Shown here piece by piece: positions 24,536 to 33,473 of a DNA stretch of 64,000 nucleotides. The DNA is taken from positions 1 to 64,000 of the forward strand of contig SBLD01000003.1 of assembly GCA_004551485.1 (NCBI GenBank). Direction: 5' to 3'. This stretch comes from Billgrantia azerbaijanica. Its GTDB lineage: Bacteria; Pseudomonadota; Gammaproteobacteria; Pseudomonadales; Halomonadaceae. The position numbers and the translations under genes are program-made. The notes below the pieces were generated by a model, which worked only from the letters and a program-made list of their open reading frames with translations, did not search any database and was not told the DNA's origin. How positions within the stretch are numbered: position 1 is the first letter of the stretch; every line of letters begins with the position of its first letter.

Positions 24536-26353
24536 CTACTGCTGGCGAGAGGCATCGCATGAGGCACGCCAGCGCCCATAGGGGCCACGTTTCTCGAGAG
24601 GGACAAGCTGAATCCCGAACGTCGCAAGCAAGGCCCTGCTCTGCTTGAACTTGGCCGCCAACCCTCGGGACGTGACAGGCCAGGAACCTGAAGGATCAGA
24701 CTCAGGGCGATACCCATCGAGCAGCACAAGCCAATCCTTGACCGTGGCCTCTATCCGTCCATCCTCCGACGCATCGATGAGACGCTTCACGGCCATCGCG
24801 ACAGGATTCTCCTCCAGCTCATAATCGCGACGACTTTGCTGGTTGGCATCAAGCTGTTTCCAGAATTCGGCAGTGTCTCGACCCAAAGCATCAGCCACCA
24901 GTACACCTATCCTGCATAGGTCTCGCAAACCACCATAGCGGTCGAATTGTCGATCATTTTCAACATGACCCCAGAACTGGTTAACATGGCCAAATATTTG
25001 GAGGAGGCCATGAATGATGGTCCTCTCCGCCATGCTGCGATCCTTCACAGCATTCTGAGGGTTGCCCACTCCTGCATCATCCAGCTCTATGCTCAAGGTA
25101 GCGTCGGATAGCGGTGAATAGGTCACCACACTCTCGCTACTATTCAGCATAACTACACAACGGATGAAGAGATCTACCCCAGAACGCTTCGTTTTCGTTC
25201 GCCACTCCACTGCCTTTCCCTGCATGATCGAAAGCAAGCCTTTCTGCTGTGTTTTGGACAGCGAATCCACTCGATGGAAACTCATCAGGTAATGGCACTG
25301 CGCCCGAATATCCACTTGCTTTATCGTCTTGGGAACCTCGGTTTCAAACAGACTGCTCGCCGGGTCTATGACCATCTTCAGCATCTTCTGTGAATCGATC
25401 AGCTCAGGAGTAGGCTCACCTAACAACTCAAGCAACACGGGCGCACTATCTGATCGCCAGGCCATGACCATCCAGGCAATCACCAACAGGTCACTATCCT
25501 TCGGTAGCGAAGTGACATCGAATAAAGTAGATATCGATTGAGGACACACATTTCCAATGCTATCTGGAACACTCACCGGCAAACTTTCTCGAGGCATGAC
25601 ATGCGGAATCCAAGACTGGATCTCATAGCTCGATAGTCCCGGTGAGAAAACCAAGCAATGACTCCCCAAGATCAGCGCGCGTCGACCGTTGTTCAAGTCG
25701 ACGCCTGCACGACCGTAAACCGGTATAACCTCCCCGGGGATAGTACCATCAACAAAATTGCTGATGGCAGACTTGATGACACCATAGGAGACATCCTGCT
25801 GACTGCCTGAGGATGCTCGCCAATACGCCCCCTTCACTCGTTCAAGGATCACTGGATCCATATATGGCAAAGTTTCGCCCGTAGCCTTGTCGATCAGAAG
25901 TGGGCTTCTGGACTCACTATAAGTGAGATAAAACTTTCCTTGCAGCATGGACATGACATCGGCTACTTGTCTATCATGACGAGATTGCTTTGGTATTTGG
26001 CGCGCCCCAAAGAACCCCATGCCACCAGCACCAGGTTCATTGCTCAACTCAGACGCTGCCGACCAGGAAGGCCAGGAAGCATTGAGCGCAGCTCGGTAAT
26101 CGGGACGATGAAAGAGGGATTTCACAGTGGCCGGTGGCTCATCATCGTGTGATGCCTTGGGAAACGAGAAAGAGGGGCCTGTATCAGGCGTAGGCGAAGT
26201 CTCTGCGTCATCATCAAGCTCATCAGAAACCACCTTCCTAGCTTGCTCACGCCAATGCTCACTTAGGCCAAACCTCTGCCCCCGCTGCCTGGTATTGCCT
26301 CCCTCATGTCCCACCGGATGAGACTCGTAGTTATCCTGACCATGATCTGCCAT
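24536..26353 (-). CDS. Primase/helicase-like element protein with degenerate P-loop
   Basis: A 605-residue protein. The first 130 residues are polar and low complexity. From about 200 on, the order of segments follows the P-loop ATPases found in integrative elements: VYGRAGVDLNNGRRALIL, then TLFDVTSLPKDSDLLVIAWMV, then PVLLELLGEP, then VIDP, then HRVDSLSKTQQKGLLSIMQG and VVMLN...PLSDATLSIEL. In those relatives, as I remember them, the fourth segment is GEQGSGKST; here it reads GEPTPELIDSQ (312-322), so the Walker A Lys and Ser/Thr are lost. It faces the Rep gene. The homology is from memory of the pattern and needs a profile search. Confidence 0.5.
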   Translation of the reverse strand: MADHGQDNYESHPVGHEGGNTRQRGQRFGLSEHWREQARKVVSDELDDDAETSPTPDTGPSFSFPKASHDDEPPATVKSLFHRPDYRAALNASWPSWSAASELSNEPGAGGMGFFGARQIPKQSRHDRQVADVMSMLQGKFYLTYSESRSPLLIDKATGETLPYMDPVILERVKGAYWRASSGSQQDVSYGVIKSAISNFVDGTIPGEVIPVYGRAGVDLNNGRRALILGSHCLVFSPGLSSYEIQSWIPHVMPRESLPVSVPDSIGNVCPQSISTLFDVTSLPKDSDLLVIAWMVMAWRSDSAPVLLELLGEPTPELIDSQKMLKMVIDPASSLFETEVPKTIKQVDIRAQCHYLMSFHRVDSLSKTQQKGLLSIMQGKAVEWRTKTKRSGVDLFIRCVVMLNSSESVVTYSPLSDATLSIELDDAGVGNPQNAVKDRSMAERTIIHGLLQIFGHVNQFWGHVENDRQFDRYGGLRDLCRIGVLVADALGRDTAEFWKQLDANQQSRRDYELEENPVAMAVKRLIDASEDGRIEATVKDWLVLLDGYRPESDPSGSWPVTSRGLAAKFKQSRALLATFGIQLVPLEKRGPYGRWRASCDASRQQ

Positions 26354-27234
26354 TCCCTACCTCGTACCTTATCGCCATCGAATACCACGCAAAGTCTATC
26401 ACACGGACCTCTGACATCCGCTCTTCCCCATCCCCCTAGCTAGCGGTGATACCTCAGGCTTCTCAAGATAAGCGTTTGCCCTCGGAAACTTAGCTCGCCT
26501 ACAGATGTAGGTTTAAGGGTATTCAACCATCTGGAACCCAACACCGGCCCGATTGCATCGTCCGGGGCAATCGGGGTTCAATAGCGGACGAGATATCGAA
26601 GCCCCCTCATGCCACTACAGACCTGGACATTGCCGCATCACATGGCATGGCGACGACTGCTGGCGCTGCTATTCGCGCGGTCGTGCGCCTTCGCCCCCCT
26701 TCCAGCCACGCGGTCGTCGACGCCTGCCAAGTCGACTATGCCCAGTTTCAGGGCGAGATGCTCGATACGGATGAGCCTTGCAGTGCGGCCTGTACGGCGC
26801 CGGCCATCTCTACCCAGCCATCGGTCATCGCTACGCGCGCCTTGCCCAACATGGCGGCAATCGCCGTGACTGACCACATTCCTCAGCCCCCGCGACGCCC
26901 TCCCAAATCCTGACGACTTCCCGGGCACATGCCCGCTATCCGTCGCGTCCCACATCCACCCGTCGTCGACGACGACGGCATCTGGTAGTCTCACCATACT
27001 TACCGACTGTTTCGCCACCATGGGGCAAATGGGATGGCTGGGCTGGTTGATGCCGCTGACCGTCCTGCTGCTGAGAGTAGCCTCCGGCCTGGCTCGACCC
27101 TATGATCAGGGGAATGCCCGCCGGGAACGAGAGCGAGGTACCACTGTCCATGACTGAGATCGCTCGACATTCAGCCTCGATTCAGCTTGGTGGCTTAGAA
27201 ATGGACGGCCCACAGACCCGACAGAGGTATCAAG
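26354..27234. other. Stretch with one probable broken gene
   Basis: Apart from the frameshifted secreted-protein remnant at 26609-26913, I see no gene. This stretch is the join between the replication module and the metal cargo. No repeats or attachment-like sequence were found by eye. Confidence 0.4.
26609..26913 (+). pseudogene. Small secreted protein remnant, frameshifted
   Basis: One frame gives a good signal peptide, MAWRRLLALLFARSCAFAPLPAT. Near 26705 the coding sense appears to jump frame and continues AVVDACQVDYAQFQGEM and EPCSAACTAP to the end PPRRPPKS. The joined product resembles small periplasmic Cys-containing proteins found in copper loci. This could be chance; the evidence is the fit of a signal peptide in one frame to a protein-like tail in the next. 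Confidence 0.35.
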
Positions 27235-27726
27235 ATGCATAAGACACTTCTCGTAGCCATTTTCAGTCTGGCGTCCACCACGGCCCTGGCCGGTGCCGGG
27301 CATGGCAGTGGCCAGTCTCAGTCCGACGCTCAACAGCCGATCGACCGAAATCTCTCCTTCGAAGCGGGTGACATGTGGTTTACCCCCGGCAAGCTAGAGA
27401 TCGCCCCCGGCGAGACGGTGAAATTCGAGATCACCAACACCGGCAACCTTGAACATGAATTCGTGATCGGAGACGAAGAGGCGCAGGCGGAGCATCGTGA
27501 GATGATGCGCGAGATGGCCTCCAGCGGTGGACACGACATGAGTGCTGGCCATCATGGCGGGGGACAAGATGACGCCGCCAGCATGCCATCGGTGACCATA
27601 GCCCCGGGCGAGTCCGCCACTCTTGTATGGACCGCGCCCCAGGGCGTAGAGGAGGTGGAATTCGCCTGTAATATTCCCGGACACTATGAGGCGGGCATGA
27701 ACGGCGACATCCAGATCGAAGGATAA
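27235..27726 (+). CDS. Periplasmic cupredoxin-like copper protein
   Basis: A 163-residue secreted protein with a plastocyanin-like fold. The signal peptide ends near ALAGAG. Type I copper ligands are His74 (NLEHEF), Cys145, His150 and Met155 (FACNIPGHYEAGM). A His/Met-rich insertion at 86-118 (HREMMREM, HDMSAGHHGGG) may bind extra copper. It would carry or buffer periplasmic copper. A response-regulator fragment starts three bases after its stop, so the pair once formed a copper-sensing operon. Confidence 0.82.
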   Translation: MHKTLLVAIFSLASTTALAGAGHGSGQSQSDAQQPIDRNLSFEAGDMWFTPGKLEIAPGETVKFEITNTGNLEHEFVIGDEEAQAEHREMMREMASSGGHDMSAGHHGGGQDDAASMPSVTIAPGESATLVWTAPQGVEEVEFACNIPGHYEAGMNGDIQIEG

Positions 27727-27729
27727 GCC

Positions 27730-28308
27730 ATGAAGCTGCTGCTGCTCGAGGACGATGACCTGCTCGCCGAAAGCCTGGCGGAGACCCTCGGCGACGAGGG
27801 CTATCGCGTCGATACGGCCACACATATACGTGTGGCCGAATCGCTGATGCAGACGGAGGAGTATGGCCTCGTCATCCTGGATCTCGGTCTGCCCGACGGA
27901 TCAGGCCTCGACTTGCTCGAGCGCTGGCGGGGAAGCGGGTACAAGCAGCCCATCCTGGCCCTCACGGCCCGCGATACCTGGGAGGACAAGGTCGTCGGTC
28001 TGCGATGCGGGGCCGATGACTACCTAACCAAGCCGTTCTACGGGGATGAGTTGCTGGCAAGGCTGCATGCCCTGTTGCGACGTCAGCACGGCAATACCGG
28101 CAACGTGCTGACGGTCCATGGCATTCATCTCGATGAGCACCTCCAAGAAGTGAGTACTGACGGCACCACCTGGCAGTCCCTGACGGCTACCGAATTTCGA
28201 CTGTTGCGTTTCCTGATGCACCACCCCAATCGCGTCCATTCTAAGCTTCGCCTGCTCGCGTTCCATCAACAAGTGGTTGCTGAGTGGAGCGGGCCGTCTG
28301 CCCCCTGA
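27730..28308 (+). pseudogene. OmpR-type response regulator (CopR-like), C-terminus lost
   Basis: Residues 1-115 form an intact receiver domain with Asp51 (VILDLGLPDGSG) as phosphorylation site and the KPF motif. The winged helix begins normally (LTATEFRLLRFLMHHPNRVHSK) but diverges near base 28240 and ends after an unrelated tail, LRLLAFHQQ...PSAP. About 35 residues holding the recognition helix end and wing are missing, and no sensor kinase follows. It probably cannot bind DNA. Context suggests an old copper two-component regulator. Confidence 0.78.
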
Positions 28309-28359
28309 CCCACCACGCCCTTGCCATTGAGGGAGTCGAATGCCGACGTCCCGGACAGG

Positions 28360-29778
28360 TCAGTTACTCACCGAGCGTAAGGCAACGAAGTAGGAACGGC
28401 CCTCGCGGTTGATGAGCACTGGGACGACTTGCTCTTGGGGTAAGTTGGCGGCCATATCGGCCAGTTGCTCCGCACTCTCCACCGACTGCTGGCCGATGCT
28501 CATCAGCACATCCCCTGGCCGGATCCCGGCCGCTGCCGCGCTGCCGGCGGGATCGACGCTGACGATACGCACGCCCTGCTTGATACCCAGCTGGCGACGC
28601 TCAAGCTCGCTCAGAGACTGCACTGTAATACCCAGTCGCACCGGACCGCCGTCGCTATCACCCTGGTTAGCAACCACATCCGGCCACTCCCCGACTGTCA
28701 GGGTGATGGGCTGCTTTTCACCATCGCGCAGCACCGAGAGTTCGACTTCCTCACCGGGCGTCACTTCGCCCACAAGTCGGGGAAGCGTGGTGGAATGATC
28801 CACCTCCTCGCCATTCACCTTCAGGATAACGTCTCCTGCTTGGAGACCACCCTTGGCTGCCGGTCCGCGAGGGTCCAGATCTGCGATCAAGGCTCCTTCC
28901 GCCTGTTCCATGCCGAAGGATTCCGCCAGGTCCTTGGAGACCGGCTGGATCCTGACACCCAGCCAGCCACGGTTCACGAAGCCGTCATCACGCAGTTGGT
29001 CGGCCACATCCATGGCCACATCGATCGGGATGGCAAACGAAAGGCCCATATAACCGCCGCTACGGGTCAGGATCTGGGAGTTGATACCCACGACCTCACC
29101 GTCCAGGTTGAACAGCGGACCGCCTGAGTTACCCGGGTTTATGGCCACGTCGGTCTGGATGAAGGGCACATAAACATCCTGGGGCAGGGTACGGTTGATG
29201 GCGCTGATGATGCCCGCGGTCACGGAATGGTCGAAGCCGAAGGGCGAGCCGATGGCGGCGACCCACTGTCCGACCTTGAGGTCGGAGGACTCGCCCAGCT
29301 CCAGGGTGGGCAGGTTGTCCGCCTCGACCTTGAGCACCGCCACGTCGGTCTTCTCGTCGGCACCAACCAGCTCGGCCTCGAGTTCACGGCGGTCGTTGAG
29401 GCGCACCAGGATCTCGTCGGCATCCTTAACCACATGGGCGTTGGTCATGATGTAGCCGTCTTCACCGAAGATGAAGCCCGAACCCAGTGACTGACGCTGC
29501 TCTTCCCGTTGATTGGGGCCCCCACCGGGGGGCATCGGGAAGCGGTCGCCGAAGAAGTCACGGAAGATCTCCGGCACCTCCTGCCCCCCAAACTGCCGAG
29601 AGGACGTCATGGACCTCTCGACCTCCCGTGAGGTGGAGATGTTGACCACGGCTGGCACGGCCTTGTCGACCAGCTCCGTGAAGTCTGGCAGTCGTGTCTC
29701 GGCAAGAGCTGGCGTCGCCGCCAGCAATAGTAAAGCTAGGCTCATCAGCCAGACGAGCGAACGAGGCTTGTCTATCAC
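28360..29778 (-). CDS. Periplasmic serine protease, DegP/MucD type
   Basis: A 472-residue HtrA protease. The signal peptide ends at PALAE. The catalytic triad is His115 (TNAHVV), Asp145 (KTDVAVL) and Ser218 (GNSGGP), followed by two PDZ domains (about 260-350 and 375-465). It degrades misfolded envelope proteins. The GTG start follows AGGAG. Its presence among metal genes suggests quality control of periplasmic proteins damaged by metals. Most bacteria carry other copies in the core genome, so this is likely an accessory paralogue. Confidence 0.88.
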   Translation of the reverse strand: MIDKPRSLVWLMSLALLLLAATPALAETRLPDFTELVDKAVPAVVNISTSREVERSMTSSRQFGGQEVPEIFRDFFGDRFPMPPGGGPNQREEQRQSLGSGFIFGEDGYIMTNAHVVKDADEILVRLNDRRELEAELVGADEKTDVAVLKVEADNLPTLELGESSDLKVGQWVAAIGSPFGFDHSVTAGIISAINRTLPQDVYVPFIQTDVAINPGNSGGPLFNLDGEVVGINSQILTRSGGYMGLSFAIPIDVAMDVADQLRDDGFVNRGWLGVRIQPVSKDLAESFGMEQAEGALIADLDPRGPAAKGGLQAGDVILKVNGEEVDHSTTLPRLVGEVTPGEEVELSVLRDGEKQPITLTVGEWPDVVANQGDSDGGPVRLGITVQSLSELERRQLGIKQGVRIVSVDPAGSAAAAGIRPGDVLMSIGQQSVESAEQLADMAANLPQEQVVPVLINREGRSYFVALRSVSN

Positions 29779-29886
29779 GATTGGCTCCTATAGCGAGGCA
29801 TGGGGCATCAGGCCCCTTTGGTACAGCATTCACAATGCAAAGTTCCATACGCTTAGCCCTGGCTCAACCTTCATTATAATTCGGGC

Positions 29887-29917
29887 TTGAAGCTTGAGTT
29901 GCTATAGGTTTTATACT
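29887..29917 (+). promoter_or_regulatory. MerR-type promoter of the CDF transporter gene
   Basis: TTGAAG (29887-29892) and TATACT (29912-29917) are separated by 19 bp, the overlong spacer of MerR-activated promoters. The spacer holds a partial dyad around GAGTTGCTATAG. It is closely similar to the promoter at 34246, so the same regulator, probably the one encoded at 32959-33438, should act on both. Confidence 0.75.
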
Positions 29918-29951
29918 GCTTGGTCATCAGGTGACACCACAAGGGTGACGC

Positions 29952-30866
29952 ATGGGACATCATCACGATCATCTCCATCTTGATCCCACCTCTGGTGACC
30001 GTCGGGTGAGCATCGCCATCTGGGCCAACGGGATATTGACCCTTGCTCAGATCGTTGGGGGTATCCTGGCGGGAAGTCTCGCGCTGATCGCGGATGCGCT
30101 GCATAATTTTTCCGACATGGCTGCCCTCGTCATTGCGTTTGCCGCCCGCAAGATCGCGAGACGACCGCCAGACTCACAGATGACGTTTGGCTATGGCCGA
30201 ATCGAGATTGTCGCAGCGGTGATCAACTACACCACCCTCATCCTGGTTGGATTTTATCTAATTTACGAAGGCGCCATGCGCATGATCGACCCGCCAGAGA
30301 TTCAGGGCTGGATAGTCGTCATCATCGGCATTGTAGCTCTTCTTGTTGATGCGCTAACGGCCTTGCTCACCTGGTCGATGCAAAAACATAGCGTCAACAT
30401 TCGGGCTCTCTTCCTGCACAACCTGTCTGATGCCCTTGCGTCCATCGCTGTGATCACCGGGGGGTCGCTGATTCTGCTATATGACATGCGCTGGGTAGAC
30501 CCCGCGATTACGATCGGCATTGCGCTCTATATTCTCTATCTTGCCTTTACGGAGATAGGTGGCCCTATCCGGACGCTGATGCTGGGCTCGCCACCCGATG
30601 TCGATGGCCAATCAGTTATTGACGCCCTGTGTGACGTCCAAGGGGTTGAGGATGTGCATCATGTTCACCTATGGCAAATGCAGGAGAACACCGCTGCGCT
30701 TGACTGCCATGTGGTGACGACGGAAGAAGGCTGGCAGCAGCTCGAGGCGGTCAAGGCGGATATCAAGGCTCAGCTGAAAGCGCGCTTTGGCATTGGCCAC
30801 TCCAGCCTGGAATTCGAGCATATTGATCATGCGCATCAGGGAGCCAATCTTTATGGGCATGAGTAA
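29952..30866 (+). CDS. Cation diffusion facilitator (CzcD-like) metal efflux protein
   Basis: A 304-residue inner-membrane transporter with six predicted helices. The His-rich start (HHHDHLHLD) and two metal-site helices, DALHNFSD (His51, Asp55) and LHNLSDALAS, mark the CDF family. A cytoplasmic C-terminal domain (about 205-290) has HVHLW and a His-rich tail. It exports Zn2+, Cd2+ or similar ions by proton exchange. It is expressed from a MerR-type promoter 35 bp upstream. Confidence 0.88.
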   Translation: MGHHHDHLHLDPTSGDRRVSIAIWANGILTLAQIVGGILAGSLALIADALHNFSDMAALVIAFAARKIARRPPDSQMTFGYGRIEIVAAVINYTTLILVGFYLIYEGAMRMIDPPEIQGWIVVIIGIVALLVDALTALLTWSMQKHSVNIRALFLHNLSDALASIAVITGGSLILLYDMRWVDPAITIGIALYILYLAFTEIGGPIRTLMLGSPPDVDGQSVIDALCDVQGVEDVHHVHLWQMQENTAALDCHVVTTEEGWQQLEAVKADIKAQLKARFGIGHSSLEFEHIDHAHQGANLYGHE

Positions 30867-30967
30867 TATGCCTATATTTTCTGGCTCAGGCACCAACAGC
30901 GGCCGAGCTCCACTCAGCAGCATTCTGACCTTATTTTTCACCCAACTCTTTGAAATGGAGGTAGAAA

Positions 30968-31645
30968 GTGTACAAAAATGCGACTTTTATCCTGGCTGGT
31001 GCATTGATGCTGATCGCCATCATCGTGATCGTATCGAGACCCTCGCTGTTGGGCATGGGCGCCGAGGCGGCCAGCCAGGATGGAGCTCAGGTCGAAAACT
31101 CTCTAGTACGCCCACACTCGCCGGTCCTGGGACCCGATGACGCGCCGGTGACCATCGTGGAGTTCTTCGACCCGGCCTGTGAGGCGTGCCGCGCCTTCTA
31201 CCCACTGACCAAACGGATTCTGGACACCTACCCCGACCAGGTGCGGCTGGTGGTGCGTTATACCCCCTTTCACGAGGAAGTATCCGAAACGGCCATTCGC
31301 GTGCTGGAAGTTGCCAGGCGCCAGGATGTCTTCCAACCGGTGCTGGAGGCGCTGCTGGCTCGCCAGAGCCAGTGGGCGGCTCATGGCAGTGTCGATGAGG
31401 CAGCGATCATGGAGATCGTCAGCGAGGCCGGGCTGGACAGAATCGCGGCGGAGGAGCAGCTCACCTCGCCAGAGGTTCAAGCGGTCTTCGACCAGGACAG
31501 GGAAGACGTCGAGGCCAACCAGATCCGCCAGACGCCGACCTTCTTCGTAAACGGCGAATTGCTGGCCCCCTTCGGCATGCAGGAGCTGGTCGATGCCGTA
31601 AAGCGTGAGGTGGCCGAGGTCTCCGGCGAGGAAGATGCGTCATGA
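30968..31645 (+). CDS. DsbA-like thiol oxidoreductase, membrane-anchored
   Basis: A 225-residue protein with an N-terminal membrane anchor (residues 6-23) and a DsbA-type thioredoxin domain. The active site is CEAC (71-74) and the cis-Pro loop RQTPTFFVNG lies near 187. The GTG start has GGAGG at good spacing. It acts in the periplasm on disulfides; the neighbouring CcdA-like proteins could reduce it. It overlaps the M23 peptidase gene by ATGA. A CDF transporter lies upstream. Confidence 0.85.
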   Translation: MYKNATFILAGALMLIAIIVIVSRPSLLGMGAEAASQDGAQVENSLVRPHSPVLGPDDAPVTIVEFFDPACEACRAFYPLTKRILDTYPDQVRLVVRYTPFHEEVSETAIRVLEVARRQDVFQPVLEALLARQSQWAAHGSVDEAAIMEIVSEAGLDRIAAEEQLTSPEVQAVFDQDREDVEANQIRQTPTFFVNGELLAPFGMQELVDAVKREVAEVSGEEDAS

Positions 31646-32916
31646 CACGGCGCTGGTTGCTGGCCGGACTGATTGGCCTCGGCCCCTTGCTGGCCGAGGC
31701 CAACTGGCGGGAGAGATGGTTGTCGCCACCCATCGGGCCGGGAGCAGACGAGACGCGACTGGCTGATAGGGAGGAATCCTCATCGACGCAGTGGGTCGTG
31801 CAACCACCCGATATCACGACGACGGCGATTACCGTGACTCAGGGGGATACCCTCGACCGCCTGCTACGGCGTCTTGGCCTGGAGACCGCGACCCGTGCCG
31901 AGGTGACAACGGCGCTGGCAGGTGAGTTCGACCCGAGGAAGCTACGTCCCGGTTATCGCCTCCGCCTTACCTCTCTCGTCATCGGGCAACCGGTTTCGGT
32001 CGCCATCGAACGCGAGTCGGGGGTTCAGCACGTGGTGACGTTGGGACAACAACCCACTGCACGCACGGTACATCCGCGCACCGATACCCTGGCCCTTGCC
32101 CGGGAAGTCGAGATCGGGACGTCCGTATCTGCCTCTTTGGCGGCGGAGGAGATACCCACCCGCTTTGCCGAGGATCTCAAGACATTGCTGGCCGGTATCT
32201 TCAATATCAGCCGTGATATTCGGGGGAGCGAACGCCTGAGACTGCTATGGGAAGAGAAGCGTCGACAGGATGGAACCCGGGTCGGGCCACCACGCCTGAC
32301 CTATGCGGGTTTCGATGGACGAGAGGGGCGCCTGGAGGTGGTATGGCCACCGAACCAGGCGGATGCCGTGATGATCTTCCAGAATGGCGAACTTCTGCGC
32401 TCCTTGCGCTTCCCGGTCGAGGGGGCACGACTGACGTCGTCATTTGGCAACCGACGCCATCCCGTGTATGGGGACATTCGGCGCCATGACGGGATCGACC
32501 TCGCCGCTCCCAGCGGCACGCCCGTGGTGGCAACCGGATCTGGCCGCGTGGCCTATATCGGATGGCGGGGCGGCTATGGGCGTGTCGTCGAGATCGGTCA
32601 TGATTCCGGTGCCGTCAGTCGTTACACGCATCTCAGCGAGTTCGCCGAAGGGCTAGAGGTCGGTGACTGGGTGAAGGCCGGGGATAACCTCGGTGCCGTA
32701 GGAGCGACGGGGCTGGCCACGGGGCCTAACCTTCACTATGAGATCCGGCTGGATGATCGTCCGATCGATCCTCTGGCGGAGGGACAACGGATCGTTCTGA
32801 GGGAGGACTCGCCGGGTGGGAATGGCTCATCAGCGCTCGTGGAGGCACGAACGCGCCTGGCTGGCGTGATGGAAGCCTCACCATCCCCCGAGCTGGCGGC
32901 GCTCGCCTCCCCTTGA
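31642..32916 (+). CDS. M23 (LytM) family peptidase with OapA/LysM-like domain
   Basis: A 424-residue periplasmic protein. An N-terminal signal or anchor is followed by a LysM/OapA-like domain (TVTQGDTLDRLLRRLGLE..., about residues 60-115). A LytM metallopeptidase domain comes last, with HPVYGDIRRHDGIDLAAPSG, HLS and the zinc-site GPNLHYEIRL. Such proteins cut peptidoglycan cross-links or activate amidases. All zinc ligands appear present. It is translationally coupled to the DsbA-like gene, an unusual partner for a cell-wall enzyme. Confidence 0.85.
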   Translation: MTRRWLLAGLIGLGPLLAEANWRERWLSPPIGPGADETRLADREESSSTQWVVQPPDITTTAITVTQGDTLDRLLRRLGLETATRAEVTTALAGEFDPRKLRPGYRLRLTSLVIGQPVSVAIERESGVQHVVTLGQQPTARTVHPRTDTLALAREVEIGTSVSASLAAEEIPTRFAEDLKTLLAGIFNISRDIRGSERLRLLWEEKRRQDGTRVGPPRLTYAGFDGREGRLEVVWPPNQADAVMIFQNGELLRSLRFPVEGARLTSSFGNRRHPVYGDIRRHDGIDLAAPSGTPVVATGSGRVAYIGWRGGYGRVVEIGHDSGAVSRYTHLSEFAEGLEVGDWVKAGDNLGAVGATGLATGPNLHYEIRLDDRPIDPLAEGQRIVLREDSPGGNGSSALVEARTRLAGVMEASPSPELAALASP

Positions 32917-32958
32917 GCCCATCCCCCGGCGAAGCCGGATTGTCAGAGGCAACCGACG

Positions 32959-33438
32959 CTATCGGAGGTCGCCGGCACCGCCATGTTCGGCCTCGTGCTG
33001 GCAGAGCCGATGGTCACCGAGCACCTCGATGATCCGGCAGCTCTCGACCTTGCCGCCGGCGCACTGGCTCACCATTCGCCTGAGCTCGTCACGCAGTGCA
33101 GAGAGCCTCTGGAGACGCAATTCCACCTCCTCCAGGTGATGCTTGGCGATGGCATCGACCTCATGGCAGGGCATCTGCGGATGGTCCGCCATCTTGAGTA
33201 GCTCGCGCACGGCCTCCACTGAGAAGCCGAAGTCCCGGGCATGGCGGATGAAGGCCAGACGCCTGACGGCGCGCTCGTCGTAGCGACGCTGCCCCCCTTC
33301 AGTCCGTGAGGCATTTTGCAGCAGCCCGATGCGCTCATAGTAGCGCACCGTTTCCGGCTGGCAGCCCGCCCGTCGGGCCAGCTCGCCGATGCCGATATTC
33401 CTGTCCAGGACGCGGGACGTGTCGATAGAGCTGGTCAT
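32959..33438 (-). CDS. MerR-family metal regulator, PbrR/CadR/ZntR type
   Basis: A 159-residue regulator: helix-turn-helix IGELARRAGCQPETVRYYE, a long dimer helix, and a metal loop with Cys91, Cys126, Cys134 and His/Cys near 143-146 (CHEV, SQCAGGKVESC, HRLCQHEAEH). This set fits sensors of divalent Pb, Cd or Zn. The start at 33438 is the family N-terminus. It lies next to a CcdA-like gene on the same strand and near two promoters of matching type (29887, 34246). Confidence 0.85.
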   Translation of the reverse strand: MTSSIDTSRVLDRNIGIGELARRAGCQPETVRYYERIGLLQNASRTEGGQRRYDERAVRRLAFIRHARDFGFSVEAVRELLKMADHPQMPCHEVDAIAKHHLEEVELRLQRLSALRDELRRMVSQCAGGKVESCRIIEVLGDHRLCQHEAEHGGAGDLR

Positions 33439-33473
33439 GGTGGCATCTCCAGTAAAAATCGTCAGCTTCTGAA

